This document shows, one piece after another, positions 28,352 to 36,462 of a stretch of 64,000 bases of DNA. A model generated the notes under the pieces. That model worked only from the letters and a program-made list of their open reading frames with translations. It searched no databases and was not told where the DNA came from. A program made the position numbers and the translations under genes. Positions within the stretch are counted from its first letter, which is position 1. Every line of letters starts with the position of its first letter. Source of the stretch: Klenkia terrae (GTDB taxonomy: Bacteria > Actinomycetota > Actinomycetes > Mycobacteriales > Geodermatophilaceae). The DNA lies in the NCBI RefSeq assembly GCF_900491935.1, contig NZ_UEXK01000004.1:766737-830736 (forward strand). Reading direction: 5' to 3'.

Positions 28352-28599
28352 GGTCGACCAGCAACTCCTACGGTGACTGCATCCTCGGTGCGCGCCACGG
28401 AGGTGAGCTCCGGCTGGACGGTGCGCGGGCCGCTGCCGGCCTGGATGTGCGGGATGCCGTCGACGAGCGGCCCCACCTGGACGGCATGCAGCGCAAGGCT
28501 GAGCCCGACGACGGTACCGTCGGTCGGTGCGTAGCCGGCCATGAAGATGGAGGACATCGCGACGGTCTCGTCCTCGCTCTTCTCCGAAGCCGTCGTCAC
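28348..28599 (-). CDS. Hypothetical 83-residue protein in M23 operon
   Basis: GTG 28599 overlaps the M23 peptidase stop (GTGA), and its own TGA overlaps the methyltransferase GTG 28351. This tight arrangement is the main support for a real gene. The product begins with an acidic and Ser-rich segment, followed by MAGYAPTDGTVVGLSLALH and VDGIPHIQAGSGPRTV. The latter faintly recalls the start of alpha/beta hydrolases, so it could be a truncated remnant. I do not recognise a family. Confidence 0.5.
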   Translation of the reverse strand: MTTASEKSEDETVAMSSIFMAGYAPTDGTVVGLSLALHAVQVGPLVDGIPHIQAGSGPRTVQPELTSVARTEDAVTVGVAGRP

Positions 28600-29306
28600 A
28601 CGCTGACGCCGCGCTCGGCCAACCATCGGACGGGATCCATCCGCGGACCATTCATCCCGCCCTGCTGTAGCTCAACATGCAGGTGCGGCCCGGTGGACTG
28701 ACCACGGTTCCCGACGAGCGCGATCGGGTCTCCCGCGGAGACGACATCCCCGGTTGCCACCTGGACGGAGTCCATGTGCCGATAGACGGTCACATCTCCA
28801 TTCTCGTGCTGGATGTAGACCGCGAGCCCGAAACCCGTTGCGGGCCCAGCCCGGAGCACCACTCCGTCCGCGGCTGCCACCTCCTGGGTGAACATGGGTG
28901 CGGCGATGTCCATGCCCGCGTGCATTGTTCCCCAACGGGATCCGTATGCACTGGTCACCACCCCGAGGAAGGGCATGACCGCGGCCGACCGTTCGAGCTC
29001 TTCGCGGGTGCGCCGGCTGGCTGCCACCTCTTCCAGCCGCAGGCGTGCCTGCTCAAGAGTGATCTGGGCCTGGGCGAGCAGATCGGTACCCGCGTCGGGC
29101 CCCTCCGCGAAGGAGACAGCGACGTCCTGGCTCTCGGCGAACGAGCTGCCCCCAGCTGTGTCAGGGGGCGTGAAGACTTGAGTGGCTACCGCTCCCCCAA
29201 GGACGAGGGCGGCGAGCAAGGCAGCCGGACGACGTGCGGGCGGTCGCCGTCCGTAGGCGGTCATCGAAGTGGCCGGCATGGAGGCTGCTCGGTGACCAGC
29301 GCTCAT
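28596..29306 (-). CDS. M23-family (LytM) peptidoglycan endopeptidase
   Basis: A 236-residue exported peptidase with an N-terminal signal or anchor helix (about 28-44) and a coiled-coil stretch (about 75-110, AQAQITLEQARLRLEEVAAS). The LytM domain contains zinc ligands in TMHAGMDIAAP (HxxxD) and GPHLHVEL (HxH). It is expected to cut peptide cross-links in the wall, or, if regulated like EnvC/NlpD types, to activate amidases; the intact ligands favour an active enzyme. Start ATG 29306 is preceded by AGG. A BlaI-like site lies about 47 bp upstream. Confidence 0.88.
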   Translation of the reverse strand: MSAGHRAASMPATSMTAYGRRPPARRPAALLAALVLGGAVATQVFTPPDTAGGSSFAESQDVAVSFAEGPDAGTDLLAQAQITLEQARLRLEEVAASRRTREELERSAAVMPFLGVVTSAYGSRWGTMHAGMDIAAPMFTQEVAAADGVVLRAGPATGFGLAVYIQHENGDVTVYRHMDSVQVATGDVVSAGDPIALVGNRGQSTGPHLHVELQQGGMNGPRMDPVRWLAERGVSV

Positions 29307-29352
29307 CAGCTGTACCTGCTCGGCTGTTCAGCCCTCAACGCGACCCTTCCGC

Positions 29353-29369
29353 TACTACGACGGGTAGGA
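29353..29369. promoter_or_regulatory. BlaI/CopY-type operator (site D)
   Basis: TACTAC-GACGG-GTAGGA matches TACTAC-N5-GTAGTA at 11 of 12 half-site positions. It lies 47-63 bp upstream of the M23 peptidase start on the minus strand. Confidence 0.55.
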
Positions 29370-29940
29370 GCTTAGGGCCATCGAGCAGTGGAGGACCTCG
29401 ACACGCTGGCGACAGGGCCCTATTGCCCGGTGACCCGGCGGCCCGCCCCCCACGCCGACACCCCCGACGTCCACAGGTCGACCGTTCCCGCTTCAATGAT
29501 CATTGTGCGATGACGCCCCACGTGGGGGATCGACACGATGTAGCTCCGCCGCAGAGCACGAGGCCGAGGCGGTTTCCCTCGGAATCGACGACGGCCAGCC
29601 GATCCCTGTGCGAGAAGGCCGAACTGTCTGTGGTGCAGCACAAGCTCTGCTAGCGCTGCACCGAGTTCGCGCGCGGTCGGGCGACGTCCATCAAGTCGGC
29701 GCCTGCGATCCCGGCCTGCGCCGGCTCGCGGTGCGGCGGCGCACCGAGCTGGATCGCACGGTTGCGCGCTCCGGCCGGACGGTGCCCGAAGTCGCGGGCA
29801 CCCATCGGGTGGGCTGGCGACCGCCCACGCGGCGTCAGTCGATCACGTCACCCCGGCAATGGCTGCGCCGCCGGTGACGGTGCGCCTGCTCGACACCCAC
29901 GACACCCGCCACGGCACCCCCGCCAGCGCCTGCTGGACCA
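29370..29940. other. Gene-free interval with a possible CBS-domain relic
   Basis: No convincing gene is visible. On the minus strand around 29625-29540 one frame reads AFSHRDRLAVVDSEGNRLGL, which resembles the beta-strand core of a CBS domain, but it has no start, no partner motif and ends in stops. A short arm-like palindrome (CCCCACGTGGGG) lies at about 29516-29527. The rest is unremarkable GC-rich sequence. Confidence 0.3.
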
Positions 29941-30906
29941 TCAGAAGCCCGCCGGTTGCTCGACGTGCTCCTCCGGCTCCAACTGGATGGTCGGGTGGGT
30001 GACCCCGTACTTCTCCATGAGGATCGACCGGGTCCGGTCGAGGATGCCGTGCCAGTCGACGCCGCGGTCGTCGACCACGATGTGCACGGTGGCCGCTTCC
30101 ATCCCGCTGGTCAGCGTCCATATGTGCAGGTCGTGGACCTCCTTGACCCCGGGCACACCCGCCAGTTCCCTGGTGGCGGCGTCGACGTCCACCCCGGGCG
30201 GGGCGACCTCCATCAGGATGCGCAGGGCCTGGCGCATCAGTTGCCAGGTCCGCGGCAGGATGAACAGTCCGATGGCGACGCCGACGATGGTGTCGACCTG
30301 GCGGAAGCCGGTCACGGCGATGACGATGGCACCGACGATGACACCGACGGAGCCGAGCATGTCGGCCATCACCTCGAGGTAGGCGCCCTTCAGGTTGAGG
30401 CTTTCCTTGGACCCGGCCATGAGCAGCCGGAAGGAGATGAGGTTCACGATCAGTCCGACGGCCGCCACGATGAGCATCGGCACCCCCAGAACCTCCGACG
30501 GCTCCTGGAACCGGCGATACGCCTCGAAGAGCACGTAGAAGGCGACGCCGAACAGCAACAGTCCGTTGATGACCGCCGCCAGCACCTCCAGCCGGTAGGT
30601 GCCGTACGTGCGGCCTCCGGCAGCCGGCCGCTTGGCCAGCTGGATCGCTGCCAACGCCAGCCCGAGACCCAACGTGTCGGTGCCCATGTGGGCCGCATCG
30701 CTGATCAGCGCGAGCGAGCCACTGAGGACGCCACCGACGACCTCTACCAGGGCGTAGGTCGCGGTGAGCCCGAAGGCGATCGCCAGGGGCCGCTGGTGCT
30801 CGGCTCCGGCACTGCCGATCCGCGGCCCGTGCGAATGCCCCCCACCGCTGTCGTGCTCGTCCCCGTCGTCGTGGGCGTGGTCTGCGGCGTCGTCCGTGCG
30901 GCTCAT
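29941..30906 (-). CDS. czcD: Cation diffusion facilitator, Zn/Co/Cd efflux
   Basis: A 321-residue CDF transporter exporting divalent metal by proton antiport. A His/Asp-rich N-terminus (HAHDDGDEHDSGGGHSH) precedes six transmembrane helices. Site-A ligands are in SDAAHMGTDTLG (HxxxD) and EVMADMLGSVGV. The C-terminal cytoplasmic domain contains VKEVHDLHIWTLTSG. Start ATG 30906 has GGAGA upstream and overlaps the stop of the ArsR-family gene (ATGA). The second TM site reads A-D rather than H/D, so the exact metal preference is uncertain; Zn is favoured by the regulator's sites. Confidence 0.93.
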   Translation of the reverse strand: MSRTDDAADHAHDDGDEHDSGGGHSHGPRIGSAGAEHQRPLAIAFGLTATYALVEVVGGVLSGSLALISDAAHMGTDTLGLGLALAAIQLAKRPAAGGRTYGTYRLEVLAAVINGLLLFGVAFYVLFEAYRRFQEPSEVLGVPMLIVAAVGLIVNLISFRLLMAGSKESLNLKGAYLEVMADMLGSVGVIVGAIVIAVTGFRQVDTIVGVAIGLFILPRTWQLMRQALRILMEVAPPGVDVDAATRELAGVPGVKEVHDLHIWTLTSGMEAATVHIVVDDRGVDWHGILDRTRSILMEKYGVTHPTIQLEPEEHVEQPAGF

Positions 30907-31331
30907 CGTGCGTCTCCGTCGATGGTGCCCAGCGGGGTGGCGTGGGCATGGTGGGCGAGGGCCAGGTCCAGCAGCATCCGGACGTGGGCGTCGGCCAGCC
31001 GGTAGAAGGCCCGCCGGCCGCTCCGGCGCACCGCCACGACCCGGTGGGCCCGCAGCAGCCGCAGCGCGTGCGACACCCCGGATTCGCTCTGCCCGCACGC
31101 GTCCGCGAGATCGCACACGCACATCTCGCCGTCCAGCAAGGCGATCAGCAGCCGCAGCCGGCTGGCGTCGGCGAGCAGGCCGAAGGTGGCCCCCAGTTCC
31201 TCGACCGCCTCGGCATCGGGCAGGTCGGCCCGGACGGCCTCCACCCGGTCGGTGTCCCGTTCGTGGACGTGATCGCTGCCACCTGGATGGAGGCTCGCCC
31301 TCGCGGGGGCCACTTGTGAACGACTGCTCAT
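30903..31331 (-). CDS. ArsR/SmtB-family metal-sensing repressor
   Basis: A 142-residue winged-helix repressor with two recognisable metal-site patterns. One is the alpha5 site D114-x-H116-x10-H127-xx-H130 (ADAHVRMLLDLALAHHAH), as in Zn sensors SmtB/CzrA. The other is C71-V-C73 in the alpha3 ELCVCDL-type position, as in CadC/CmtR sensors. It is the first gene of a two-gene operon with the CDF exporter. A palindrome overlapping its start codon is the probable operator. Zn or Cd release of repression is inferred from these motifs. Confidence 0.92.
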   Translation of the reverse strand: MSSRSQVAPARASLHPGGSDHVHERDTDRVEAVRADLPDAEAVEELGATFGLLADASRLRLLIALLDGEMCVCDLADACGQSESGVSHALRLLRAHRVVAVRRSGRRAFYRLADAHVRMLLDLALAHHAHATPLGTIDGDAR

Positions 31332-31344
31332 ATGTGCAGAGTTC
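31318..31344. promoter_or_regulatory. Putative ArsR/SmtB operator
   Basis: An imperfect inverted repeat centred on CATATG: GAAC-gac-TGCTCAT/ATGTGCA-ga-GTTC. Inner arms pair at 6 of 7 positions and the outer GAAC/GTTC is perfect. It overlaps the ArsR-family start at 31331 and faces the divergent ZIP gene (start 31456). Confidence 0.6.
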
Positions 31345-31455
31345 GCCGAGGACAGCCGAGTTGTCAAGCGCCAGGGGTCACACGTCACCGCCAGCCCGTC
31401 GTCCGGGGTCCCTCGGTCAGCGGTTCCACCCGTCCGCCGGGCGCACCTGCCGGCG

Positions 31456-32211
31456 ATGCGGCATGGTCCGGGCGTGGAGAGTGGCGCACTGCAACAAGCT
31501 GGCTTCCTGGTGCTGTTCCCGGTGCTGGCCACGGTCGCGGGAGCGGTACTGGCTGTCCTGCGCCCCCCGGGTCGACGCGCGACCAGCGTCATCCAGCACT
31601 TCGCCGCCGGCGTGGTGCTCGCTGCTGTCGCCGGCGAGGTGCTCCCCGACCTGCGCGAGCGCGGCGGCTACGGCATCACCGTCCTGGGCTTCGCCGCCGG
31701 GGTGGCACTCCTGCTGCTCGTGCAGCGCCTCGAGCCTGCGGACCAGCCGGCACCCGGCGGCGGCGGCCGCGCGGCGTTCCCCACCGGTCTCGTGGTCGTC
31801 GTCGGCATCGACCTGCTCGTGGACGGTCTGCTCGTCGGGGTCGGCGTGACGCTCGGCCAGGGCGCTGGGCTGGTCCTCACGGTCGCTCTCACCCTGGAGG
31901 TCCTCTTCCTCGGGCTGGCCGTCACCTCTCAGCTCACCCGGGCCGGTGTGGGTCGCGTGCGCGCAGCGGCGACCACGTCGGCCCTGTCCCTGGGGGTGGC
32001 GGTCGGCGCGGTCGCCGGAGCCGTGCTGCTGGACGGGGCGTCGGACGGAGCACAGGCTCTGGTCCTGGCGTTCGCCGCCGCGGCGCTCCTGTGGCTGGTG
32101 GTCGAGGAACTGCTCGTGGAGGCGCACGAGAGCGGCCGGGAGACCGCACTGATGACGACCATGTTCTTCGTGGGCTTCATCGCCCTCTACGGCCTGGAGA
32201 CCCTGGCCTGA
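31456..32211 (+). CDS. ZIP-family metal transporter
   Basis: A 251-residue ZIP permease with about eight helices. Landmarks are SVIQHFAAGVVLAAV, VVVGIDLLVDGLLVGVGVTLG (where many ZIPs have HN-x-x-DG, here GID-x-x-VDG) and LWLVVEELLVEAHESG. The altered ligands in the fourth helix suggest changed specificity. It is divergent from the ArsR/CDF operon with the operator between, so it may be co-regulated. The start could be GTG 31474 instead of ATG 31456. Confidence 0.82.
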   Translation: MRHGPGVESGALQQAGFLVLFPVLATVAGAVLAVLRPPGRRATSVIQHFAAGVVLAAVAGEVLPDLRERGGYGITVLGFAAGVALLLLVQRLEPADQPAPGGGGRAAFPTGLVVVVGIDLLVDGLLVGVGVTLGQGAGLVLTVALTLEVLFLGLAVTSQLTRAGVGRVRAAATTSALSLGVAVGAVAGAVLLDGASDGAQALVLAFAAAALLWLVVEELLVEAHESGRETALMTTMFFVGFIALYGLETLA

Positions 32212-32447
32212 CACCCACGTCGCCGGGTCCGTCGGGGCGCACGGGCGGTGCAGGTCGCGGCAGCGGTCATCTCGGCCGACTGCTCGGTCACCCGGGCGAG
32301 GACGGGTCGCGGGGTGCACCCCCGCAGCGCCGCCGACCCCGCCGACTCGTGCGCCCCACACCGTCACCGGGGCATGGACCTCGGCGTGGCGACGAGTCCG
32401 GGCGCAGCCCCGTCCCCGGCCACGGCGCCCGTCTCCTAGGCTGGGGC

Positions 32448-32681
32448 GTGTCCCCCACCCGGCCGGCCCGCACCGCACCGACGTCTCCCAGGCGCCCGAG
32501 GTCGACGGGCGTCACCGCTCCCGCAGACGCGGCGGCGGGGGTGCCGGACCCGGTTCGGGCACGTGCGCCGGTCTGCGGTGTCGCGGCGGTCGGCCGGCCC
32601 GACTCCCACCGGGTCCCGGTACCGGCCGACGCGCGGCCCGGCGAGGTCGCATCCCGGCGCTCCGTCGGCGCTGCGTCGTGA
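32448..32681 (+). CDS. Possible small leaderless ORF upstream of lnt
   Basis: A 77-residue ORF from GTG 32448 to a TGA overlapping the lnt GTG 32678 (GTGA). A TAGGCT hexamer at 32437-32442 is placed as a -10 box with transcription starting at or next to the GTG. The product is Pro/Arg/Ala-rich with no recognisable domain, so it may act only to couple translation into lnt, or be chance. The preceding 32212-32436 holds nothing recognisable. Confidence 0.3.
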   Translation: MSPTRPARTAPTSPRRPRSTGVTAPADAAAGVPDPVRARAPVCGVAAVGRPDSHRVPVPADARPGEVASRRSVGAAS

Positions 32682-34216
32682 CCCGCGACGAGCCCGCGCC
32701 GTCCCCCGCCGCGCAGCGCGAGGCCACGGCGGCCGACGGACGACGTGGTCGATGGCTGCCCGGCTGGCAGCAGCTGTCCGCGGGACTGGCCGCCGGAGCA
32801 CTGCTGGCGGGCAGCATGCCGCCTCGGTCGGCGTGGTACCTGGCGCCGCTGGGCGCCGCTGCCCTCACCTGGGCGCTGCTCGGCCGGCCATGGCGACAGC
32901 GGTTGCTCCTGGGGATGGTGGCCGGGGTGGCCTTCTTCGCGCCGACGCTGTCCTGGCTCACCGACTTCCACCCGGCCGGCTTCGCGGCCGTCCTCGTGCT
33001 CGAGGTTGCCCTCTTCGCCGCGGCGATGCTGGTGGTGGATCCCGGCCGGGGGCGCTGGTGGACGGTCCCGGCGGCGTTCGTGGCGCTGGAGAGCGTGCGG
33101 GCCCGTTTTCCCTTCGGCGGCTTCCCCCTCCCGGGGACGGCCCTGGGCCAGGTGGACGGCCCCTTGGCGGCGGCCGCACCTCTCGGCGGATCCCTCCTCG
33201 TCGTCGGGCTCGCCATCGGCGCGGGTGCTGCTGCGACCGGCCTCGCCGTGGCCCACCAACGCGCCCGCGCACTGGTGCTGGTCGCGGCACTGGTGGCGCT
33301 CAGCGCGTCCGCCGTCGCGCTCGCAGCGCCGGACGACGCAGCCGCGGGCCACCTGCAGGTCGCCCTCGTGCAGGGCGGGGGACCCCGCGGCGTCCCTGCT
33401 GTCCAGTCCGACGAGCAGGCTGTGACCGAGCGGTTGTTCGACGTCAGCGAGGAGCTGCCCGCCGGCCTCGATCTCGTGCTCTGGCCGGAGAGCAGCATCC
33501 TGGTGACCGGTCCGGTGGCCGGCACGGCCGAGGCCGACCGGGTCGCGGCGCTCGCCCGGCGCACCGGCGCCACCGTCGTCGCCGGTGTCACCGAGTCCGG
33601 GGAGACGACCTTCCGCAACGCGGCCGTCGCCTGGGGACCCGACGGCCGCATCGTCGACCGCTACGAGAAGGTGCACCGGGTGCCCTTCGGGGAGTACATC
33701 CCGGCACGTGGTCTGTTCGAGCTCATCTCCGAGATGACCGCGCTCGTCCCGCGGGACGCGATCCCGGGCAGGGGTCCCGGATCGCTGGCCACCCCGGCGG
33801 GGGCGCTGGGGGTGGTCATCTCCTACGAGGTCTTCTTCTCCGACCGCGCCCGCGCCGCCGTCACCGCCGGCGGCCAGCTCCTGCTGGTCCCGACCAACGC
33901 TGCCTCGTACACGACGGAGGAGGTACCCGCGACCGAGGTTGCCGCTGCCCGGATGCGGGCCCGGGAGCTGGACCGCACGGTCCTGCAGGCGGCACCGACC
34001 GGTTACACCGCGATCGTGCTGCCCGACGGGAGGGTCGTCGCGCAGGGAGGGCTCGGGACACCGGAACTCCTCACCGGCGCCGTCCCGCTGCGCACCGGCC
34101 TGACCCCCTACGCCCGGACCGGCGACCTCCCGGTCCTGCTCGCCGTCGCCGCGGCGCTCCTGGTCGGACCGGCCGTGCGCTGGCTGCCGCGGCGACCGCG
34201 GCGCGGGCGACCATGA
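32678..34216 (+). CDS. lnt: Apolipoprotein N-acyltransferase-like protein with Cys-to-Ser at the catalytic position
   Basis: A 512-residue protein with an N-terminal polytopic domain (about 30-215), a nitrilase (CN hydrolase) domain (about 225-470) and a final helix. In Lnt the triad is Glu-Lys-Cys. Here E271 (LVLWPESS) and K331 (RYEKVHRVPFGEY) are present, but the expected Cys is S382 (GVVISYEVFF). A Ser here appears, from memory, in an actinobacterial Lnt subgroup, so this may be a non-canonical acyltransferase or a paralogue. Start GTG 32678. A decayed relative lies at 5401-5985. Confidence 0.85.
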   Translation: MTRDEPAPSPAAQREATAADGRRGRWLPGWQQLSAGLAAGALLAGSMPPRSAWYLAPLGAAALTWALLGRPWRQRLLLGMVAGVAFFAPTLSWLTDFHPAGFAAVLVLEVALFAAAMLVVDPGRGRWWTVPAAFVALESVRARFPFGGFPLPGTALGQVDGPLAAAAPLGGSLLVVGLAIGAGAAATGLAVAHQRARALVLVAALVALSASAVALAAPDDAAAGHLQVALVQGGGPRGVPAVQSDEQAVTERLFDVSEELPAGLDLVLWPESSILVTGPVAGTAEADRVAALARRTGATVVAGVTESGETTFRNAAVAWGPDGRIVDRYEKVHRVPFGEYIPARGLFELISEMTALVPRDAIPGRGPGSLATPAGALGVVISYEVFFSDRARAAVTAGGQLLLVPTNAASYTTEEVPATEVAAARMRARELDRTVLQAAPTGYTAIVLPDGRVVAQGGLGTPELLTGAVPLRTGLTPYARTGDLPVLLAVAAALLVGPAVRWLPRRPRRGRP

Positions 34217-34274
34217 GTGTGCCGTTGCCCGGCGAGCTGGCCGTCCGGGGACGCCGCTGGCCGGGGCGGTCGCC

Positions 34275-34280
34275 TAAGCT
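34275..34280 (+). promoter_or_regulatory. -10 element for a leaderless transcript
   Basis: TAAGCT ending 6 bp before GTG 34287, the spacing expected for transcription starting at the G of the start codon, as in leaderless actinobacterial genes. Confidence 0.5.
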
Positions 34281-34286
34281 CCTATC

Positions 34287-34472
34287 GTGCATAGGAGAGA
34301 CCTGGAGCGGATCTACCTGGTCCACCTCATCCCTGCGGTGCCAGCGGCGCCGCTGAGCCACGGCGACGCGGGAGGGACCGCCCGGCCGACCGGGACGACC
34401 GACGCTGCTGCGCACCACGGACGGCGTGGTCGGCATCAGCACCACCGTCCGACCTGCTCCGGGGCCGTCTGA
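34287..34472 (+). CDS. Small His-rich leaderless ORF coupled to the CtaG-like gene
   Basis: A 61-residue ORF. GTG 34287 follows a well-placed -10 box with no leader. The stop overlaps the next start as TGATG, which suggests re-initiation onto the CtaG-like gene. The product starts HRRDLERIYLVHLIPAVPAA and ends in a His-rich tail (AAHHGRRGRHQHHRPTCSG) with eight His and one Cys. It may be a leader peptide, or a small metal-binding protein serving the copper-linked assembly factor downstream. No family is recognised. Confidence 0.45.
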   Translation: MHRRDLERIYLVHLIPAVPAAPLSHGDAGGTARPTGTTDAAAHHGRRGRHQHHRPTCSGAV

Positions 34473-35395
34473 TGTGGATGCCGGAGGCCGCACCGACGCT
34501 GGCCCGGATGCTGACACCGCACCTGGACCGGACGTCGGTCCTCCCGGCGATCGCCCTCGTGGCCCTCGTCGCCTACCTCCTCGGGGTGTGGACGTTGCGG
34601 CGCCGCGGGATGCGGTGGGCCTGGTACCGCACGGCGAGCTTCGTCACCGGCATCGGGACCGTCTGGCTGGTGACCGCCACGCAGATGGCGGGCTATGCGA
34701 TGGCGCTGTTCTCGGTGCACATGGTGCAGAAGATGGTGCTGGGTGTGCTGTCGGCGGCGCTGATCATGCTGGGCGGACCGGTGAGCCTGGCGGTGCGGGC
34801 GCTCCCCCGCCGAGGTCGGGCGGTCTTCCTGCGAGCGGTGCTGCTGCGGACCCTGCGCAGCCGGGCGGCCCGGGTCATCGCGAACCCAGCTGTCTCCACC
34901 GCCCTGTTCATCGGGAGCCTGTACGGCATCTACTTCACCGAGCTCTTCGACGTGCTCATGCGCACGTGGCAGGGCAACCTCGTCATGCTCGTGTTCTTCC
35001 TGTCCAGCGGGTTGATCGCCTTCGGCGGCACGTTCGCCATCGGACCGTGGCCGCACCGGGCGTCGTTCCCGATGCGGCTGGTGGAGCTCGCTGCCCCGGG
35101 ACCGCTCCACGCGTTCTTCGCGGTCATCGTCATGATGGCCAGCAGGCCGCTGGTGCACGCCTTCGCCTCCCCTCCGGCGGACTGGGACATCGACGTGATG
35201 ACCGACCAGCTGGCGGCGGGCAACGTCGTCTGGGGCTTCGGGGAGGTGCCCACCATCCTGGCGTTCACGATCGTCTTCTGGCAGTGGGCCAGCTCGGAAG
35301 ACCGTCGGAGCCCCACTGCCGACCGTCGTGTGGAGGCCGACCTGGAGGCCTACAACGCCCGTCTGGCCGAGCTCGCTCGCTCGCACCCGCGCTGA
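34472..35395 (+). CDS. ctaG: CtaG/caa3-type cytochrome c oxidase assembly membrane protein
   Basis: A 307-residue polytopic protein of the caa3_CtaG family, linked to copper insertion into haem-copper oxidases. Seven hydrophobic segments are visible, with family features ATQMAGYAMALFSVHMVQKM, IYFTELFDVLMRTWQGNL and a late pair FGEVPTILAFTIVFWQWASS. In many actinobacteria this domain is fused C-terminally to CopD. Here it stands alone, complementing the lone CopD at 4068-5141. Start ATG 34472 overlaps the stop of the small His-rich ORF. Confidence 0.88.
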   Translation: MWMPEAAPTLARMLTPHLDRTSVLPAIALVALVAYLLGVWTLRRRGMRWAWYRTASFVTGIGTVWLVTATQMAGYAMALFSVHMVQKMVLGVLSAALIMLGGPVSLAVRALPRRGRAVFLRAVLLRTLRSRAARVIANPAVSTALFIGSLYGIYFTELFDVLMRTWQGNLVMLVFFLSSGLIAFGGTFAIGPWPHRASFPMRLVELAAPGPLHAFFAVIVMMASRPLVHAFASPPADWDIDVMTDQLAAGNVVWGFGEVPTILAFTIVFWQWASSEDRRSPTADRRVEADLEAYNARLAELARSHPR

Positions 35396-35420
35396 AGCAC
35401 GGCCGACCGGTGGGCGGGCA

Positions 35421-36449
35421 TCATCCGCGGAGCAGCTCTGCCGGCGGGGTCGGGGGCAGGCCGAAGAGGTCGAACAGGCCGGTGTCCAGGAACGACGTGA
35501 TCCGGCTGATCTTCCCGTCGTGCACCTCCAGTGCCTGGAGGGCGAAGGGCGCCCAGCCACCGGAGCCGTCGGGCTTCCACTGCGCGAACGCCGTCGACCC
35601 GTTGAGCTCCACCGGCATCAGCACCGACCCCCGGCAGCCCGAGCCCGGCCCGACCATCCAGGCGACGACGTCCTCGGCCGAGCGCAGCCACATGGCGAAC
35701 GGCGGCATGTCCTGGACGGCGTCGTCGTGCAGCAGCTTGACGAACGCAGCCATGTCGTAGCGCTGGAACGCGTCGACGTAGGCGGCGAGGAGCTCGGCCT
35801 GGTCGGCGTCGACCTCGCCGGGGCGGGCCTTGCCGTCGTGGCCGGCCAGCGTGGCCCGGGCCCGCTGCAGGGCGCTGTTCACCGCGGCCGTGGTGGTGTC
35901 CAGCAGGCCGGCCACCTCCTCGGCCCGCCAGCGCAGTACCTCCCGCAGCACCAGCACCGCCCGCTGCCGCGGCGGGAGCACCTGCAGCGCGGCCACGAAC
36001 GCCAGCCGTACGGAGTCCTTCAGGACGGCGGCGTCGGCCGGGTCCCCGCCGAGCACCGTCCCGGTCAGGGCCGGCTCCACCCACGCGCCGTCGGGCAGGG
36101 TCTGCGCCAGCGAGGCCTCGACCGGCGCGTAGGGCTCGTCGGACATGTCCACCGGCAGGGCCCGGCGCTTGCGGCCGTCGAGCAGGTCCAGGCAGACGTT
36201 GGTCGCGATCCGGTAGAGCCACGAGCGCAGCGCCCCCGGGCCCTGCAGCTTGTCCAGCGAGCGCCACGCCCGGACCATCGTGTCCTGCACGGCGTCCTCG
36301 GCGTCGAACGAGGAGCCCAGCATCCGGTAGCAGTAGCCGGTCAGCTCCCGCCGGTGCTCGGCCATCCGGGCCTCGAGCTCGTCCCGGCCGACGGGCGCGG
36401 GCACGGCGGTGGCATCGAGCACGGCGGTGGGTTCGAGCAGCTCGGTCAT
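35421..36449 (-). CDS. ECF-type sigma factor with C-terminal SnoaL-like domain (SigG/TIGR02960 type)
   Basis: A 342-residue extracytoplasmic-function sigma factor. Region 2 is YCYRMLGSSFDAEDAVQDTM (about 39-58), and region 4 is LPPRQRAVLVLREVLRWRAE with helix-turn-helix AAVNSALQRARATL (about 180-215). A SnoaL/NTF2-like C-terminal domain (about 230-340, VDAFQRYDMAAFVKLLHDDA ... VHDGKISRITSFLD) is typical of the large SigG-type ECFs and replaces an anti-sigma factor as a regulatory module. No anti-sigma gene adjoins it. It is convergent with ctaG and 13 bp downstream of the lipoprotein gene, so these two may be one operon. Confidence 0.9.
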   Translation of the reverse strand: MTELLEPTAVLDATAVPAPVGRDELEARMAEHRRELTGYCYRMLGSSFDAEDAVQDTMVRAWRSLDKLQGPGALRSWLYRIATNVCLDLLDGRKRRALPVDMSDEPYAPVEASLAQTLPDGAWVEPALTGTVLGGDPADAAVLKDSVRLAFVAALQVLPPRQRAVLVLREVLRWRAEEVAGLLDTTTAAVNSALQRARATLAGHDGKARPGEVDADQAELLAAYVDAFQRYDMAAFVKLLHDDAVQDMPPFAMWLRSAEDVVAWMVGPGSGCRGSVLMPVELNGSTAFAQWKPDGSGGWAPFALQALEVHDGKISRITSFLDTGLFDLFGLPPTPPAELLRG

Positions 36450-36462
36450 GGCGGTCCTCAGC

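Noticed and set aside
28660-28680. Sequence resembling the 5' part of a tRNA (TGTAGCTCAA)
   Set aside because: It lies inside the M23 peptidase coding sequence on the other strand, and no matching acceptor stem or T-arm follows.
29503-29877. Plus-strand open frame of about 124 codons
   Set aside because: No ribosome site, domain or coding-like pattern; the more suggestive signal in this interval is the short CBS-like stretch on the other strand, itself too weak to call.
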